Assembly (NCBI GenBank): GCA_947503935.1
Contig: CANNFR010000008.1
Span: 277,339-341,338 of the forward strand
Source of the DNA: an uncultured Paracoccaceae bacterium
Lineage (GTDB): Bacteria > Pseudomonadota > Alphaproteobacteria > Rhodobacterales > Rhodobacteraceae
Direction: 5' to 3'
DNA: 64,000 nucleotides
The position numbers were made by a program, and so were the translations under genes. The notes beneath the pieces are model-generated. The model searched no databases and was not told the origin of the DNA. It saw only the letters and a list, made by a program, of their open reading frames with translations. Below, piece by piece: positions 34,583 through 44,847 of this stretch; the stretch's first letter is position 1; each line of letters opens with the position of its first letter.

Positions 34583-35938
34583 TCAGGGGCAGAGAACCAG
34601 GTCGTTGGTCAACGCAAACACCATTAAAGACAGGATGATAAGCAGCCCGCCGGCCATCAGATACTTCAACGCCGTCTCCGAGGGCGGGCGGCGGGCAATC
34701 GCCTCATAGGCGTGAAAAACCAGATGTCCGCCATCGAGGACGGGAATCGGGAAGAGGTTCAGAAGCCCAACCGCCGTCGACAGGGCGGCGATCAGAAGGA
34801 TGAAATCCTGAAGGCCCTGGCTGGCCATCTCGGCCGAGGCCTCGGCGATGCCGACGGGGCCACGCAGGTTGCAGGTCGAGATATCGCCCGAGATGATATG
34901 CACCAGCATCGAAACGGTCGTCTTGGCCTGCTGCCAGACCTGCTGGCCGGCGCGCGAGACGGCGGTGAGCGGCCCGATGGCCTCGGTTTCGGGCTGGAAC
35001 AACAGATCGCCGCTGAGGCCCATCAGAAGCCGGGTCTCAAAACCGCCCTCTGGCAGAGGTATGTCGGTGTAGCGCGGCGCAAGCGTTACCTGGCGCGTCT
35101 CACCATCGCGCCAGACTTGCAATGCCAGGTCTCGCCCCTCGGAGGCCAGAACGACGTCCTGCAATTCCTTGAACGCTGTCAGTTCCTGCCCATCGACCGA
35201 AACGATCACATCGCCCACGGACAGGCCGGCATCGATCGCCGCCGATCCGGGTTGCACATGGCCTATGACGACGGGAAAGAGCCACGGGCCCTGCACGACG
35301 GTTTCGCGGCCGTCGCGCACGATTGTATAGTCGATCTGGGGCGTGATCTCGATCTCGGAAATGACGGTGTAGAGCGCCTCGTAATCAAGCGTTTCCTGCC
35401 CCTCGATCGCGACGATCTGGTCGCCCTCACGCAAACCTTGTGTCTCGGCGGGGAGCGCGGCAAGCTGGCCAATGGTCGGCGGTTCGATCGCCGATCCCGT
35501 GTTCAGGTACACGCCCGTCAGGATCACCGCCGAGAGAATGAAGTTGAAGATCGGCCCTGCCGCCACCGTGGCCGACCGCGCCCATAGCGGTGCGCCCAAC
35601 ATGCTGCGGCGCAACTCTTTCTCACGCTCGGTATCGACGATGCGGTCCAGAAACCCCTCATCAGCGGTCGCGCTGGCCGCATCGGCATCGCCCAGGAACT
35701 TGACATACCCGCCAAGCGGCACGGCGGCGATCTGCCATTTGGTCCCGTGCTTGTCGACGCGCGAGGCCAGGACCGGCCCGAAGCCGACCGAGAACACCTC
35801 GGCATGGATGCCGCACCAGCGGCCGACGATGTAATGGCCGTATTCATGCACAGTCACGATGATCGACAGAGCGACGACGAAAATCACGATCGTGACGGGT
35901 AGCGGCAGCCCCCCGAAGGTGGGTATCAGATCTAACAC
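34583..35938 (-). CDS. rseP: RIP metalloprotease RseP (site-2 protease)
   Basis: 451-residue intramembrane zinc protease. The catalytic VHEYGH (His31, Glu32, His35) lies in the first membrane helix and the second zinc site LDGGH near the C-terminus. Two PDZ-like regions lie between (VVIGHVQPGSAAIDAGLSVGDVIVSVDG). The start is taken as GTG at 35938, correctly spaced after GAGGA (six bases); no ATG lies at the right place. It begins one base after the dxr stop. It probably cleaves anti-sigma factors and leftover signal peptides. Confidence 0.94.
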   Translation of the reverse strand: MLDLIPTFGGLPLPVTIVIFVVALSIIVTVHEYGHYIVGRWCGIHAEVFSVGFGPVLASRVDKHGTKWQIAAVPLGGYVKFLGDADAASATADEGFLDRIVDTEREKELRRSMLGAPLWARSATVAAGPIFNFILSAVILTGVYLNTGSAIEPPTIGQLAALPAETQGLREGDQIVAIEGQETLDYEALYTVISEIEITPQIDYTIVRDGRETVVQGPWLFPVVIGHVQPGSAAIDAGLSVGDVIVSVDGQELTAFKELQDVVLASEGRDLALQVWRDGETRQVTLAPRYTDIPLPEGGFETRLLMGLSGDLLFQPETEAIGPLTAVSRAGQQVWQQAKTTVSMLVHIISGDISTCNLRGPVGIAEASAEMASQGLQDFILLIAALSTAVGLLNLFPIPVLDGGHLVFHAYEAIARRPPSETALKYLMAGGLLIILSLMVFALTNDLVLCP

Positions 35939-35939
35939 A

Positions 35940-37121
35940 TCAATTCCTCGTCGCGCGATTGCGGATGATCTCGGCCGTACGTTGACGTGCCAGATGGTCC
36001 ATTTCCAGAACGGTATCAAGGCTGGAGGGGGCATTTCCAAGGCCGCTATCGGACGAAAGCTGGGAAAGAGCGGCCTCAACCACCTGCGCCATATCCGTAA
36101 ATCGGACCTCGCCCGCGATGAAGGCATCGAGCGCGCGCTCTTTTGCCGCGTTAAAGGCAGCGCCCGCCAGCCCACGGATGCGCATCACCTCGCGCGCCAG
36201 GGTCAGCGCGGGGTAGCGGCGCGGGTCGGGGGCGTGAAAGTTCAGCTGGCCGATCGCGGCCAGATCCAGCCGCGCCACCGGCAGATCGGCGCGGTCGGGC
36301 CAATTCAGCGCATAACCGATGGCATGGCGCATATCCGGCGCCCCCAGATGCGCCATCAGCGCGCCGTCGCGATAGCCCACCAGCGAGTGGATCAGGCTTT
36401 CGGGATGGATCACCGTTTCGATCTGCTCGGGCGCGACGCCGAAATATTCGCGCGTCTCGATCAGTTCGAGGGATTTGTTGAACATCGATGCCGAATCGAT
36501 GGTGATCCTCTGGCCCATCTCCCAATTGGGGTGGCTGGACGCCTCTTCCAGCGTGGCATGGGCCAGCTTGTCCAGCGGCCAGTCGCGGAACGCGCCGCCC
36601 GAGGCGGTAACGACGATCCGCTCGACCGTGGCGATATCCTCGCCCACCAAGGCCTGGAAGATCGCCGAATGCTCACTATCGACGGGCAGGATCGTGGCGC
36701 CGTGGCGCTTGGCCTCGGCCATCAGCAGGGGGCCGGCCGTGACCAGGCTTTCCTTGTTGGCCAGCGCCAGGGTGGTGCCATGGCGGAGCGCGTGGAACCC
36801 GGGCGCCAGGCCCGCGGCGCCGACAATCGCACTCATGATCCAGTCGGCGGGGCGGTCGGCGGCCTCGATCAGCGCCGCGGGCCCCGCGGCCACCGTGATG
36901 CCGGTGTCGGACAGGGCGTCTTTCAGCGCCGCATGACATTCTGCATAGCACGTCACGGCCATTTCGGCGTTCAGCGCGCGGGCCTGCTCGGCCAGGCGGG
37001 CCACGTTGCGCCCGCCGGTCAGGGCGACCACCTGACGGGTCTCGGCCGGCTGGCGCAGCAGCAGATCGACCGTATTCTCCCCAACCGACCCGGTTGATCC
37101 GAAAATGCTGATCCGCCTCAC
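35940..37121 (-). CDS. dxr: 1-deoxy-D-xylulose-5-phosphate reductoisomerase
   Basis: 393-residue second enzyme of the MEP isoprenoid pathway. The NADPH site GSTGSVGENT is at the N-terminus, with ALANKESLVTAG, LPVDSEHSAIFQAL, TASGGAFRDWP and the SHPNWEMGQRITIDSASMFNKSLELIE block for metal and substrate. The start is GTG at 37121, overlapping the cdsA stop (GTGA); longer frames run through cdsA in another frame and are rejected. It supplies precursors for undecaprenyl phosphate made by UppS upstream. Confidence 0.95.
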   Translation of the reverse strand: MRRISIFGSTGSVGENTVDLLLRQPAETRQVVALTGGRNVARLAEQARALNAEMAVTCYAECHAALKDALSDTGITVAAGPAALIEAADRPADWIMSAIVGAAGLAPGFHALRHGTTLALANKESLVTAGPLLMAEAKRHGATILPVDSEHSAIFQALVGEDIATVERIVVTASGGAFRDWPLDKLAHATLEEASSHPNWEMGQRITIDSASMFNKSLELIETREYFGVAPEQIETVIHPESLIHSLVGYRDGALMAHLGAPDMRHAIGYALNWPDRADLPVARLDLAAIGQLNFHAPDPRRYPALTLAREVMRIRGLAGAAFNAAKERALDAFIAGEVRFTDMAQVVEAALSQLSSDSGLGNAPSSLDTVLEMDHLARQRTAEIIRNRATRN

Positions 37122-37921
37122 GGCACGACCAGCCCGGGCGGGAAATCGACGATCTGTTCGACGAACAGCAAGAACATCGAAGCGCCCAGCATGCCGTCGA
37201 ACCGGTCCAGCATGCCGCCATGGCCGGGCAAGAGGTTCGAGGCATCCTTGACGCCCATCTTCCGCTTGACGGCGCTTTCTGCGATATCGCCGATCTGGCT
37301 GGCCATCGAGAGCGCGATGGAAATGCCGATCAGCTCGGCCCCCGCGCCGGTGTGGTTCATGAACAAAAACCCGGTGACACCGGCCGCGATCCAGCCCGCC
37401 ACGGTGCCCGACCAGGTCTTTTTGGGGCTGACCTTGGGCCAGAATTTCGGCCCCCCCATCAACCGACCGGCGAAGTAGCCGAAGACATCCGTCACGATCA
37501 CCACCGCGATCAGCCAGGCGATCCAGACAAACCCGAAATCCTCGCGCTGGATATGCAGGCCGAAGCCCGCGATCATGATCAAGATGGTGAAAACGATGTA
37601 GAGCGTGCGGTTGCGCGTCAGCAGGCTGAGGCCCGCCAGTGCCGGCAGGAACAACAGCGGCAGGGCAAAGCCCGCCGGGATCAGCCGTGCCAGCATGACG
37701 GCCGCGCCGGCACCCACAGCCAGCAGAACCGCGCGGTTGCGCGCCTCGCCGGGGTTCAGCATGCGGACCAGCTCCCACACCATAAGCCCGACAACCACAC
37801 CGATCAAAGCCAGCAGCCACAGGCCGCCCACCCAGATCGTGGCCAGCCCGATCGCCGCAATCACCGCGCCCGAGCCCATGCGGACCGTCAGATCCGAAAA
37901 CTTTTCCGACGCCAGGCTCAT
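37118..37921 (-). CDS. cdsA: Phosphatidate cytidylyltransferase
   Basis: 267-residue integral membrane enzyme making CDP-diacylglycerol. About eight hydrophobic helices are visible, and the C-terminal family signature reads GDIAESAVKRKMGVKDASNLLPGHGGMLDRFD. A second conserved segment KKTWSGTVAGW precedes it. The start overlaps the uppS stop (ATGA). Standard position in the frr-uppS-cdsA-dxr-rseP-bamA series. Confidence 0.94.
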   Translation of the reverse strand: MSLASEKFSDLTVRMGSGAVIAAIGLATIWVGGLWLLALIGVVVGLMVWELVRMLNPGEARNRAVLLAVGAGAAVMLARLIPAGFALPLLFLPALAGLSLLTRNRTLYIVFTILIMIAGFGLHIQREDFGFVWIAWLIAVVIVTDVFGYFAGRLMGGPKFWPKVSPKKTWSGTVAGWIAAGVTGFLFMNHTGAGAELIGISIALSMASQIGDIAESAVKRKMGVKDASNLLPGHGGMLDRFDGMLGASMFLLFVEQIVDFPPGLVVP

Positions 37922-38649
37922 GCCGTGACAACACCCCCGAAGCGACGCTCGCGCGCGCCGAACTTCACCAAGATATTGTCCAAGTCTTCCGGTGTAAAAT
38001 CGGGCCAGAGCGTGGGGGTGAATTCATACTCCGCATAGGCCATTTGCCAAAGCAGATAATTCGACACCCGCGCCTCGCCGCTGGTGCGGATCAACAGATC
38101 GGGATCGGGCAGATCATGGGTGTCGAGGGCGGCGGCGATATCGTCTTCGCTGATCTGGGCGGGGTCAAGCCGCCCCTCGGCCGCGCGTTCGGCCAGAAGG
38201 CGGGTCGCGCGCATCAACTCATTCCGGCCGCCATAATTGATCGCCACGGTCAGGTTCAGCCGAGTGTTTTCGGCCGTGCGTGCCTCGATCCAGCCCATCA
38301 GACGTTGCAGGCGTTTGTCCAGCCGCGTCCTGTCGCCGATGAAGCGCAGCCGCACGCCTTCGGCCGACATGCGCTTGGCCTCGCTGCGGATATAGGCCGA
38401 GAAGATCGTCATCAGCCCGATCACCTCTTCGGTCGAGCGCTTCCAGTTCTCGGTCGAAAACGCATAAAGCGTCAGGTGCGTGACCCCCAGATCGGGGCAG
38501 GCCTCAACGATGTGCTTGACGCGCTCGGCGCCGCGCCTGTGCCCGACAAGGCGCGGCCAGCCCTTCTGCGTGGCCCAACGCCCGTTGCCATCCATGATGA
38601 TGGCCACGTGCAGGGGTGTACGGTCGGGGGGGAAATCGTCGGCGGCCAT
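37918..38649 (-). CDS. uppS: Isoprenyl (undecaprenyl diphosphate) transferase
   Basis: 243-residue cis-prenyltransferase making the C55 carrier lipid. The catalytic Asp lies in IIMDGNGRWA, with LTLYAFSTENWKR and the C-terminal RTSGEARVSNYLLWQMAYAEYEF, a variant of the usual RTGGE...SNF motif. Length is normal. Between frr (21 bases upstream) and cdsA (overlap). Confidence 0.95.
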   Translation of the reverse strand: MAADDFPPDRTPLHVAIIMDGNGRWATQKGWPRLVGHRRGAERVKHIVEACPDLGVTHLTLYAFSTENWKRSTEEVIGLMTIFSAYIRSEAKRMSAEGVRLRFIGDRTRLDKRLQRLMGWIEARTAENTRLNLTVAINYGGRNELMRATRLLAERAAEGRLDPAQISEDDIAAALDTHDLPDPDLLIRTSGEARVSNYLLWQMAYAEYEFTPTLWPDFTPEDLDNILVKFGARERRFGGVVTA

Positions 38650-38670
38650 GGGCGCCCTCCGGAAGGCAGG

Positions 38671-39237
38671 TCAGACCTGCATGATTTCGGCTTGCTTGTC
38701 CTCAAGCGCCTTGTCGACCGCAGCGATATGCTTGTCGGTCACTTCCTGGATCGCGTCGTTCCAGAACTTCTGATCATCCTCGCCCATGCCGTCGGCCTTG
38801 GCCTTCTTGACCTGGTCCATCCCGTCACGGCGCACATTGCGCACGGCCACACGGGCACTTTCGGCATATTGCGCGGCGACCTTGGTCAGCTCGCGGCGGC
38901 GCTCCTCGTTCAGCTCGGGGATCGGCAGCATGATGATCGTGCCGTTCAGCTGCGGGTTGATGCCCAGGCCCGACTCGCGGATCGCCTTTTCCACCTTGCC
39001 GACCAGGCCCTTGTCCCAGACGTTCACGGTGACCATCCGCGACTCGGGAACGTTCACGGTGCCGACCTGATTGATCGGCGTGGGGCTGCCATAGGCATCC
39101 ACCATCACCGGATCGAGCATCGAGGCCGCAGCTCGCCCCGTCCGCAGCGAGGCAAATTCGTGCCGCAGCGCCGTCATCGCCCCGTCCATCCGCCGCTCGA
39201 GGTCATCCAGATCGATCTCAATCTCATCTTCCGCCAT
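38671..39237 (-). CDS. frr: Ribosome recycling factor
   Basis: 188-residue RRF that splits post-termination ribosomes with EF-G. The family pattern is clear: [54 protein letters not shown] and the C-terminal helices with [15 protein letters not shown]. The ATG at 39237 is the family start. It is separated from pyrH by an unknown secreted-protein gene, unlike the usual pyrH-frr adjacency. Confidence 0.96.
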   Translation of the reverse strand: MAEDEIEIDLDDLERRMDGAMTALRHEFASLRTGRAAASMLDPVMVDAYGSPTPINQVGTVNVPESRMVTVNVWDKGLVGKVEKAIRESGLGINPQLNGTIIMLPIPELNEERRRELTKVAAQYAESARVAVRNVRRDGMDQVKKAKADGMGEDDQKFWNDAIQEVTDKHIAAVDKALEDKQAEIMQV

Positions 39238-39335
39238 TCTTGCCGCCTTTCTTTCGTGCGAGGCCTTTGGGCCGTCTATAGCCTTGGGTGGGTGATTTTG
39301 CCAGCGCCAGCTTGGGCAGGTCTCCGCGCATCGGC

Positions 39336-40187
39336 CTAGCCGTCGCCATATGTGCAAAGTGGCGGCCTCGGCGTTCCCCTGGAGCTGGCCGACATGCCCT
39401 GATGCCAACCGGCCGCGTAAGAGATGATATCGTATTCCACGGAAAGCCAGACGTTGGCCGGCGCCTGCGCCTCGGCCGCATTATCAAGGTCCGCGCCCTG
39501 AATTTCGGCGGCGATCACCATCGGAATCGGGCCGCCGCCTTTGTCTTCACATGGGGTATCCGAGCCGATGCCACGGATGTAACGGTCAAAATGGACATCT
39601 GAGATATAGGCATGATTAGCGCGTATCTCGTCTGCGCCAGCGGCTTCGCCGCAGGCTCCGGACATCACCTGAAAGCCTGGCGGGGTGCGCAACGGGTTTG
39701 ATCCGTAAAAGCGCAGATCGCCCAAGATGATGCCATTGGCCAGGAACTCAAGATACCTTTGATTGGCCAGATCCGGCGTCCAGCCGTCGCGCTGCTTGAG
39801 CGTATGGAACACACCCTGCCCGAAACATCCCGGATCTTCGGGGTACTCATCGCTTGCCGAAATCAGACCCGCGATGTCGGCATCCCCCAGAGATACCACC
39901 GGATCGAAATCCGGCAGGCGGATCGTGCAGGTCGCCGCATCCAGGACGACCCAAGCCCCTTCTTGCCGGGCCCGACCGGCGGCCAGCACCTCGCGCTGAA
40001 ATGCATCGATCGCGTCAGGTGCGATGCCCGCGGCAAGCGCCTCGGCACGGCTTTCGGCGCCGATGGTGCAGCCCTGGCCGCCGAAGAAGGTCACAAGATC
40101 AACGTCCGTTTCTTGAGCGAACACCCCAGAGGCCGTCAAACCAAGGGTCATGGCACCGATCACTGCAGAGCACAGGGTGTGTCTCAT
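39336..40187 (-). CDS. Secreted protein of unknown function between pyrH and frr
   Basis: 283-residue protein with a signal peptide (cleavage after VFA near residue 24). The mature part has paired cysteines ([43 protein letters not shown]) suggesting periplasmic disulfides, and no family I recognise. It lies 12 bases after pyrH and 98 bases before frr on the same strand, interrupting two genes usually adjacent. It may be a lineage-specific insertion. Confidence 0.72.
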   Translation of the reverse strand: MRHTLCSAVIGAMTLGLTASGVFAQETDVDLVTFFGGQGCTIGAESRAEALAAGIAPDAIDAFQREVLAAGRARQEGAWVVLDAATCTIRLPDFDPVVSLGDADIAGLISASDEYPEDPGCFGQGVFHTLKQRDGWTPDLANQRYLEFLANGIILGDLRFYGSNPLRTPPGFQVMSGACGEAAGADEIRANHAYISDVHFDRYIRGIGSDTPCEDKGGGPIPMVIAAEIQGADLDNAAEAQAPANVWLSVEYDIISYAAGWHQGMSASSRGTPRPPLCTYGDG

Positions 40188-40199
40188 AAGTTTGCGCCC

Positions 40200-40940
40200 C
40201 TATCCATGCACGATTGTGTACGTGCCCTCGCCCGCCAGAATGCCCTTGAACCCGCCGGGTTCATCCAGGCTGAAGACGATGATCGGCAGCTTGTTGTCGC
40301 GGGCCAGCGCGATGGCCGAGGCGTCCATCACCTTGAGATTCTTTTGCAGCACCTCGTCATAGGTCACCTTGTCGTATCGCTTGGCGTCGGGGTGCTGTTC
40401 GGGGTCTTTGTCGTAGATACCGTCGACCCCGTTCTTGCCCATCAGGATCGCCTCGCAGGCCATCTCATTGGCGCGGAGCGCCGCGGCGGTGTCGGTGGTG
40501 AAATAGGGGTTGCCGGTGCCGGCGGCGAAGATGCAGACGCGTTTCTTCTCAAGATGGCGCACGGCGCGGCGGCGGATGTAAGGTTCGGCCACCTCATTCA
40601 TCGTGATGGCCGAGATCACGCGGGTATGCATGCCGTGCTCTTCCAGCGCCGATTGCATGGCGAGCGCGTTCATCACCGTGGCCAGCATGCCCATGTAATC
40701 GGCCGTCGTCCGCTCCATCCCCTGGGCCGAGCCTTGCAGCCCGCGAAAGATGTTGCCGCCGCCGATCACCATGCAGACCTCGACGCCCAACTCATGCACC
40801 GCCTTCACTTCGGCCGCGATGCGCTGCACGGTGGGCGGGTGCAGGCCAAAGCCCTGATCGCCCATCAGCGCCTCGCCCGAGATCTTCAGAAGCACACGTT
40901 GATAGAGGGGCTCGGGCCCCGAAGTCTCGGTTTCGCTCAT
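40200..40940 (-). CDS. pyrH: Uridylate kinase
   Basis: 246-residue hexameric UMP kinase of the amino-acid kinase fold. Signatures: [60 protein letters not shown] and [21 protein letters not shown]. The start MSETETSG (40940) fits the family; a longer frame upstream crosses the divergent miaA promoter region and is not used. Confidence 0.96.
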   Translation of the reverse strand: MSETETSGPEPLYQRVLLKISGEALMGDQGFGLHPPTVQRIAAEVKAVHELGVEVCMVIGGGNIFRGLQGSAQGMERTTADYMGMLATVMNALAMQSALEEHGMHTRVISAITMNEVAEPYIRRRAVRHLEKKRVCIFAAGTGNPYFTTDTAAALRANEMACEAILMGKNGVDGIYDKDPEQHPDAKRYDKVTYDEVLQKNLKVMDASAIALARDNKLPIIVFSLDEPGGFKGILAGEGTYTIVHG

Positions 40941-41071
40941 CACGTGCCCCCCGGCTTTCTGATCGCTTGCTTGACTGGCCGGGAAAATGCGGGAAAACCG
41001 GGCCGGGTTCAACGGGCGATTGGCGCAAAGCCCGCGATTGACCGGAAAACCGGCGGAAAGGCCCGCAAAGC

Positions 41072-41950
41072 TTGGATCACCTGCGCGATATCCCACCGGA
41101 CAGGCCGGTTCTGATTGCCGGGCCCACCGCCTCGGGCAAATCGGCCCTGGCGCTGGCCATTGCCGAGGCGGGCGGCGGGGTTGTGGTGAATGCCGACGCG
41201 CTGCAGGTCTTTCAGGGCTGGCCGGTTCTGACAGCGCAACCAGGGCCCGCGGATCAGGCCCGCGCGCCACATCGGCTGTACGGCCACGTGCCCTATGATG
41301 CCGATTATTCCGTCGGCCATTGGCTGCGTGACGTGGCCCCTCTGCTGACAGGCGCGCGGCCCATCATTGTGGGCGGCACCGGCCTTTATTTCACCGCGCT
41401 GACCGAGGGGCTGGCCCAGATCCCCCCGACCCCGCCCGAAACGCGGGCCGAGGCCGATGCCCTGCCCCATGACGCGCTTCTGGACGGGCTCGATGAAGCC
41501 ACCCGGGCGCAGATCGACACCCGGAACCGCGCCCGGGTTCAGCGCGCCTGGGAGGTGTTGCAGGCCACCGGTCGCCCCCTGGCCGCATGGCAGGCCGAAA
41601 CCCCTGCCCCGCTTCTGCCCCTGGAGCACGCCACGCCCATTCTGATCGAGGCCGACAAGACCTGGCTGGAAGGCCGCATCATCCGCCGCTTTGACCACAT
41701 GCTCGCCCACGGCGCGCTGGACGAGGCCCGCGCGATGCAGCCCCATTGGAACCCTGCGCTTTTGTCATCGAAGGCGATCGGCGCGCGCGAATTGATCGCG
41801 CATCTGGACGGCAGGATGACGCTGGACGAGGTGCGCGAGGCCGCAATCATCGCCACACGGCAATATGCCAAACGCCAGCGCACCTGGTTCAGGGCGCGCA
41901 TGAAGGGCTGGCGGGTTCTGGGTGGCGCGGCGCTTGCGGATCTGCCGTAA
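41072..41950 (+). CDS. miaA: tRNA dimethylallyltransferase
   Basis: 292-residue enzyme adding a dimethylallyl group to A37 of tRNAs. The P-loop is [12 protein letters not shown]; the usual DSMQVY reads NADALQVFQ here, a variant I believe common in this lineage. [15 protein letters not shown] and the tRNA-binding [14 protein letters not shown] follow. No ATG is available; TTG at 41072, after GGAAAGG at about 11 bases, is the likely start. Divergent from pyrH. Confidence 0.93.
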   Translation: MDHLRDIPPDRPVLIAGPTASGKSALALAIAEAGGGVVVNADALQVFQGWPVLTAQPGPADQARAPHRLYGHVPYDADYSVGHWLRDVAPLLTGARPIIVGGTGLYFTALTEGLAQIPPTPPETRAEADALPHDALLDGLDEATRAQIDTRNRARVQRAWEVLQATGRPLAAWQAETPAPLLPLEHATPILIEADKTWLEGRIIRRFDHMLAHGALDEARAMQPHWNPALLSSKAIGARELIAHLDGRMTLDEVREAAIIATRQYAKRQRTWFRARMKGWRVLGGAALADLP

Positions 41951-42060
41951 CCTTTCGGTCACGCTTGCCCCGCATCTGGGAGGGCGGAAATTTTTCCCTT
42001 TGGAATTCTGCGCTTGCCATGACAGGTTGATGTCTTGTCAGATTTCCCCGGGAGGGCCCG

Positions 42061-42873
42061 ATGGCCATTACCGATCACGCCCCAGACCTTCCGCTGATCC
42101 GGATGGTGCCCATTCCCCGCCTCGCCCAAGGGGGCAAATGGCGGGTTGAGGCGATGCGCAGTTACTCCACGCCGCTGCTGTTGTGGTTCACGCGCGGACA
42201 GGGGCGCATCACGGCGGCGGGTGTGACGCGGGGCTATGGCGCGCATAACCTGATCTTCCTGCCCGCCGGCACGATGCATGCCTTCGACCTCAGCCAGCAT
42301 GTGCACGGCACGGCCCTTTTCCTGCCGCAGAACAGCGACCTGAAGCTGCCCGACCGCCAGGTGCATCTGCGCATTCGCGATGCGATCCCCCAGGGCGAGA
42401 TGGCGGTGCAGCTCGACAACCTCCAGCGTGAGCTTGACGGCGACAAGACCGGCCGCGCCCGCGCGATCCGGTATCACCTGGGCCTGCTGTCGGTATGGCT
42501 TGAGCGCCAGATGGAGGCCGAGGAAGAGGCCGAAGGCGTGCCCACGCCCAAGGCGGCGGTCCGTCTGGCACGCGCTTATGCCGACAAGGTCGAACGCGAT
42601 TTCCGGTCAGGCAAGTCGGTGGCCGATTACGCCGCCGAACTGGGCGTGACCTCGACCCACCTCAGCCGAGTCTGCCGCCAGACCTGCGGCCGCCCGGCCT
42701 CGGCCCTCTTGCAGGACCGGCAACTCTTCGAGGCGCGCCGCCTTCTGGCCGAAACACGGCTGCCGGTGCAGGACATCGCCGAGGCGCTTGGCTTTGGCTC
42801 GGCCGCCTATTTCAGCCGCTCGTTTCAGGCGCGGACCGGCAAAACACCCACGGGGTTCCGTCGCGGCAACTGA
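42061..42873 (+). CDS. AraC-family transcriptional regulator
   Basis: 270-residue regulator with a cupin-like N-terminal sensor domain (SYSTPLLLWFTRGQGRITAAG, then LIFLPAGTMHAFDL) and a C-terminal double helix-turn-helix (DYAAELGVTSTHLSRVCRQTCGRPASALLQDRQLFEARRLL, then DIAEALGFGSAAYFSRSFQARTGKTPTGFR). Start is set by GGGAGG. It lies directly upstream of a peptide-type ABC operon on the same strand and probably activates it, perhaps through the direct repeats at 42941 and 42963. Confidence 0.92.
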   Translation: MAITDHAPDLPLIRMVPIPRLAQGGKWRVEAMRSYSTPLLLWFTRGQGRITAAGVTRGYGAHNLIFLPAGTMHAFDLSQHVHGTALFLPQNSDLKLPDRQVHLRIRDAIPQGEMAVQLDNLQRELDGDKTGRARAIRYHLGLLSVWLERQMEAEEEAEGVPTPKAAVRLARAYADKVERDFRSGKSVADYAAELGVTSTHLSRVCRQTCGRPASALLQDRQLFEARRLLAETRLPVQDIAEALGFGSAAYFSRSFQARTGKTPTGFRRGN

Positions 42874-42940
42874 GCCTGCGGCCATAAAGCCCAGAAAAGT
42901 AGCGAAAAAGTGCGACCTTGCCGGTTGATCCGCAGGGCAA

Positions 42941-42971
42941 TGTCGTTTTCACTGTGCGCAGCTGTCGTTTT
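42941..42971. promoter_or_regulatory. Direct repeats, candidate AraC binding site
   Basis: TGTCGTTTT occurs at 42941-42949 and again at 42963-42971, 22 bases apart, i.e. two helical turns on the same face. Tandem direct repeats of this spacing are typical for AraC-family dimers. They lie about 135 bases before the binding protein start and just after the AraC gene. Confidence 0.5.
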
Positions 42972-43106
42972 TGGACCAAAATCTGCCGAATCCGACCGTT
43001 GACGCATCGGGGAAACTGGTGCCGAATGCGATCAAGACCAATGTGGGCTGCGAAAAATCAGCAGCACCCGCCAAAACAACAAGAATGTGTCACAGGGAGA
43101 CTTTTC

Positions 43107-44759
43107 ATGACATACCCGACCGAGACCGCCCCAGATCTACACCCGGCGGTCGCGCTATATGCCGAGGAGTGCAAGGCAGGCCAACTAAGCCGCCGTGAAT
43201 TTCTCACCCGCGCCACCGCCTTGGGCGCCACCGCGACGGTGGCCTATTCGGCCATCGGCCTGAACAGCCCGGCCCGCGCCGAGGCCCACGCCCAGATGGG
43301 CGGCACCTTGCGCGCCAATATGGAAACCAAGGCGCTAAAAGACCCGCGCCTGTTCGACTGGTCCGAGATGGGCAATTTCGCGCGCGGCTGGCTGGAATAT
43401 CTGGTGGAATACAACAGCGATGGCAGCTTCCGCGGCATGCTTCTGGAAAGCTGGGAGGCCAATGACGACGCGACCGAGTTCACGCTGAACGTGCGCCCGG
43501 GCGTCAAATGGAACAATGGCGACGATTTCACCGCCGAGGATGTGGCCTTCAACATCACCCGTTGGTGCGATGGCACGGTCGAGGGCAATTCGATGGCCAC
43601 CCGCATGGCCGCCCTGATGGACGAGACCACGAATATGGCCCGCGACGGCGCCATCACCGTGGTCGATCCGCTGACCGTTCGGCTTGTGCTGAATGCGCCT
43701 GATATCACCATCGTGCCGGGCATGGCCGATTACCCGTCGTCGATCGTTCATCAAAGCTATGATGGCGGCGATCCGTCAGCGAACCCGATCGGCACAGGCC
43801 CCTATCTGCCTGAGGAAAACAACGTCGGGATCCGCCAGGTTCTGGTGCGCAACACCGACCACACCTGGTGGGGCACCGAGGTTTACGGCGGGCCCTATCT
43901 GGACCGGATCGAGTACTACGACCTCGGCACCGATTCCTCGTCGGTCTTCGCCTCGGCCGCGTCGGACGAGATTGATATGACCTATCAGACTTCGGGCGAT
44001 TTCGTCGAGGTTTTCGATGAGCTCGGCTGGCAGAAGAGCGAGGCCGTCACCTCGGCCACCATCGCGGTCCGCTTCAATCAGGACAACGCGCCCTACGACA
44101 ATCGCGCTGTGCGCAATGCGCTGCAAATGGCGGTTGATAACAACGTGGTGCTGGAGCTTGGCTATGCCAATCTGGGGATCGTGGCCGAAAACCACCATGT
44201 CTGCCCGATCCATCCCGAATATGCCGAACTGCCGCCTCTGACAGTCGATAAAGCCGCCGCCAAGGCCGCCCTTGACGAAGCGGGCCAGGGCGATACCGAG
44301 TTCGAACTGATCTCGGTCGATATCGACTATCAATCGGCCAGCTGTGACGCGGTTGCGGCGCAGTTGCGCGATGCCGGCATCAGCGTGAAGCGCACTATCC
44401 TGCCCGGCGCGACCTTCTGGAACGACTGGACCAAATACCCCTGGTCCTGCACCGAATGGAACATGCGCCCCCTTGGCGTGCAGGTTCTGGCGCTGGCCTA
44501 TCGGTCAGGCGTGCCGTGGAACGAAAGCGCGTTTGCGAATGCGGAATTCGATGCGGCCCTGTCCAAGGCGATGTCGATTGCCGATGCCGATGAGCGTCGG
44601 GTGGTCATGGCGGATATCGAGAAGATCATGCAGGACGAAGGCGTGATGGTGCAGCCTTTCTGGCGCTCGCTCTATCGTCACATGAAAGACAACGTGCGGG
44701 GCGCCGACATGCACCCGACATTTGAACACCACCACTACAAGTGGTGGATCGAGGCGTGA
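43107..44759 (+). CDS. ABC transporter substrate-binding protein, family 5, Tat-exported
   Basis: 550-residue periplasmic binding protein of the SBP_bac_5 family. It carries a twin-arginine signal ([20 protein letters not shown], about residues 28-47), so it is probably exported folded by Tat. Family landmarks include [20 protein letters not shown] and IGTGPYLP. Start at 43107 has CAGGGAGA eight bases upstream. First gene of a four-gene transporter operon. Ligand unknown: peptide, sugar or opine are all possible in this family; the neighbouring agl genes make an oligosaccharide thinkable. Confidence 0.9.
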   Translation: MTYPTETAPDLHPAVALYAEECKAGQLSRREFLTRATALGATATVAYSAIGLNSPARAEAHAQMGGTLRANMETKALKDPRLFDWSEMGNFARGWLEYLVEYNSDGSFRGMLLESWEANDDATEFTLNVRPGVKWNNGDDFTAEDVAFNITRWCDGTVEGNSMATRMAALMDETTNMARDGAITVVDPLTVRLVLNAPDITIVPGMADYPSSIVHQSYDGGDPSANPIGTGPYLPEENNVGIRQVLVRNTDHTWWGTEVYGGPYLDRIEYYDLGTDSSSVFASAASDEIDMTYQTSGDFVEVFDELGWQKSEAVTSATIAVRFNQDNAPYDNRAVRNALQMAVDNNVVLELGYANLGIVAENHHVCPIHPEYAELPPLTVDKAAAKAALDEAGQGDTEFELISVDIDYQSASCDAVAAQLRDAGISVKRTILPGATFWNDWTKYPWSCTEWNMRPLGVQVLALAYRSGVPWNESAFANAEFDAALSKAMSIADADERRVVMADIEKIMQDEGVMVQPFWRSLYRHMKDNVRGADMHPTFEHHHYKWWIEA

Positions 44760-44767
44760 TCGCCCGC

Positions 44768-44795
44768 CGGAGGGGCCGCTTGGCCCCTCCGTTTC
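44768..44795 (+). terminator. Hairpin between binding protein and permease genes
   Basis: CGGAGGGGCC (44768-44777), GCTT loop, GGCCCCTCCG (44782-44791), a perfect 10-base stem followed by a TTTCCCTTTCCC tract. Such hairpins after the first gene protect the binding-protein mRNA and lower expression of the membrane genes behind it. Confidence 0.75.
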
Positions 44796-44847
44796 CCTTT
44801 CCCAGAAAGGTGCCGACCTGCGCTGACGGTCAGGCAAGTAATCCCCT

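Noticed and set aside
35939..36175. N-terminal extension of rseP
   Set aside because: It runs through the end of dxr in another frame; the family N-terminus begins at the GTG at 35938, which has a good ribosome binding site.
37122..37934. N-terminal extension of dxr
   Set aside because: It overlaps cdsA in another frame and has no family similarity; the GTG at 37121 gives the expected Dxr length.
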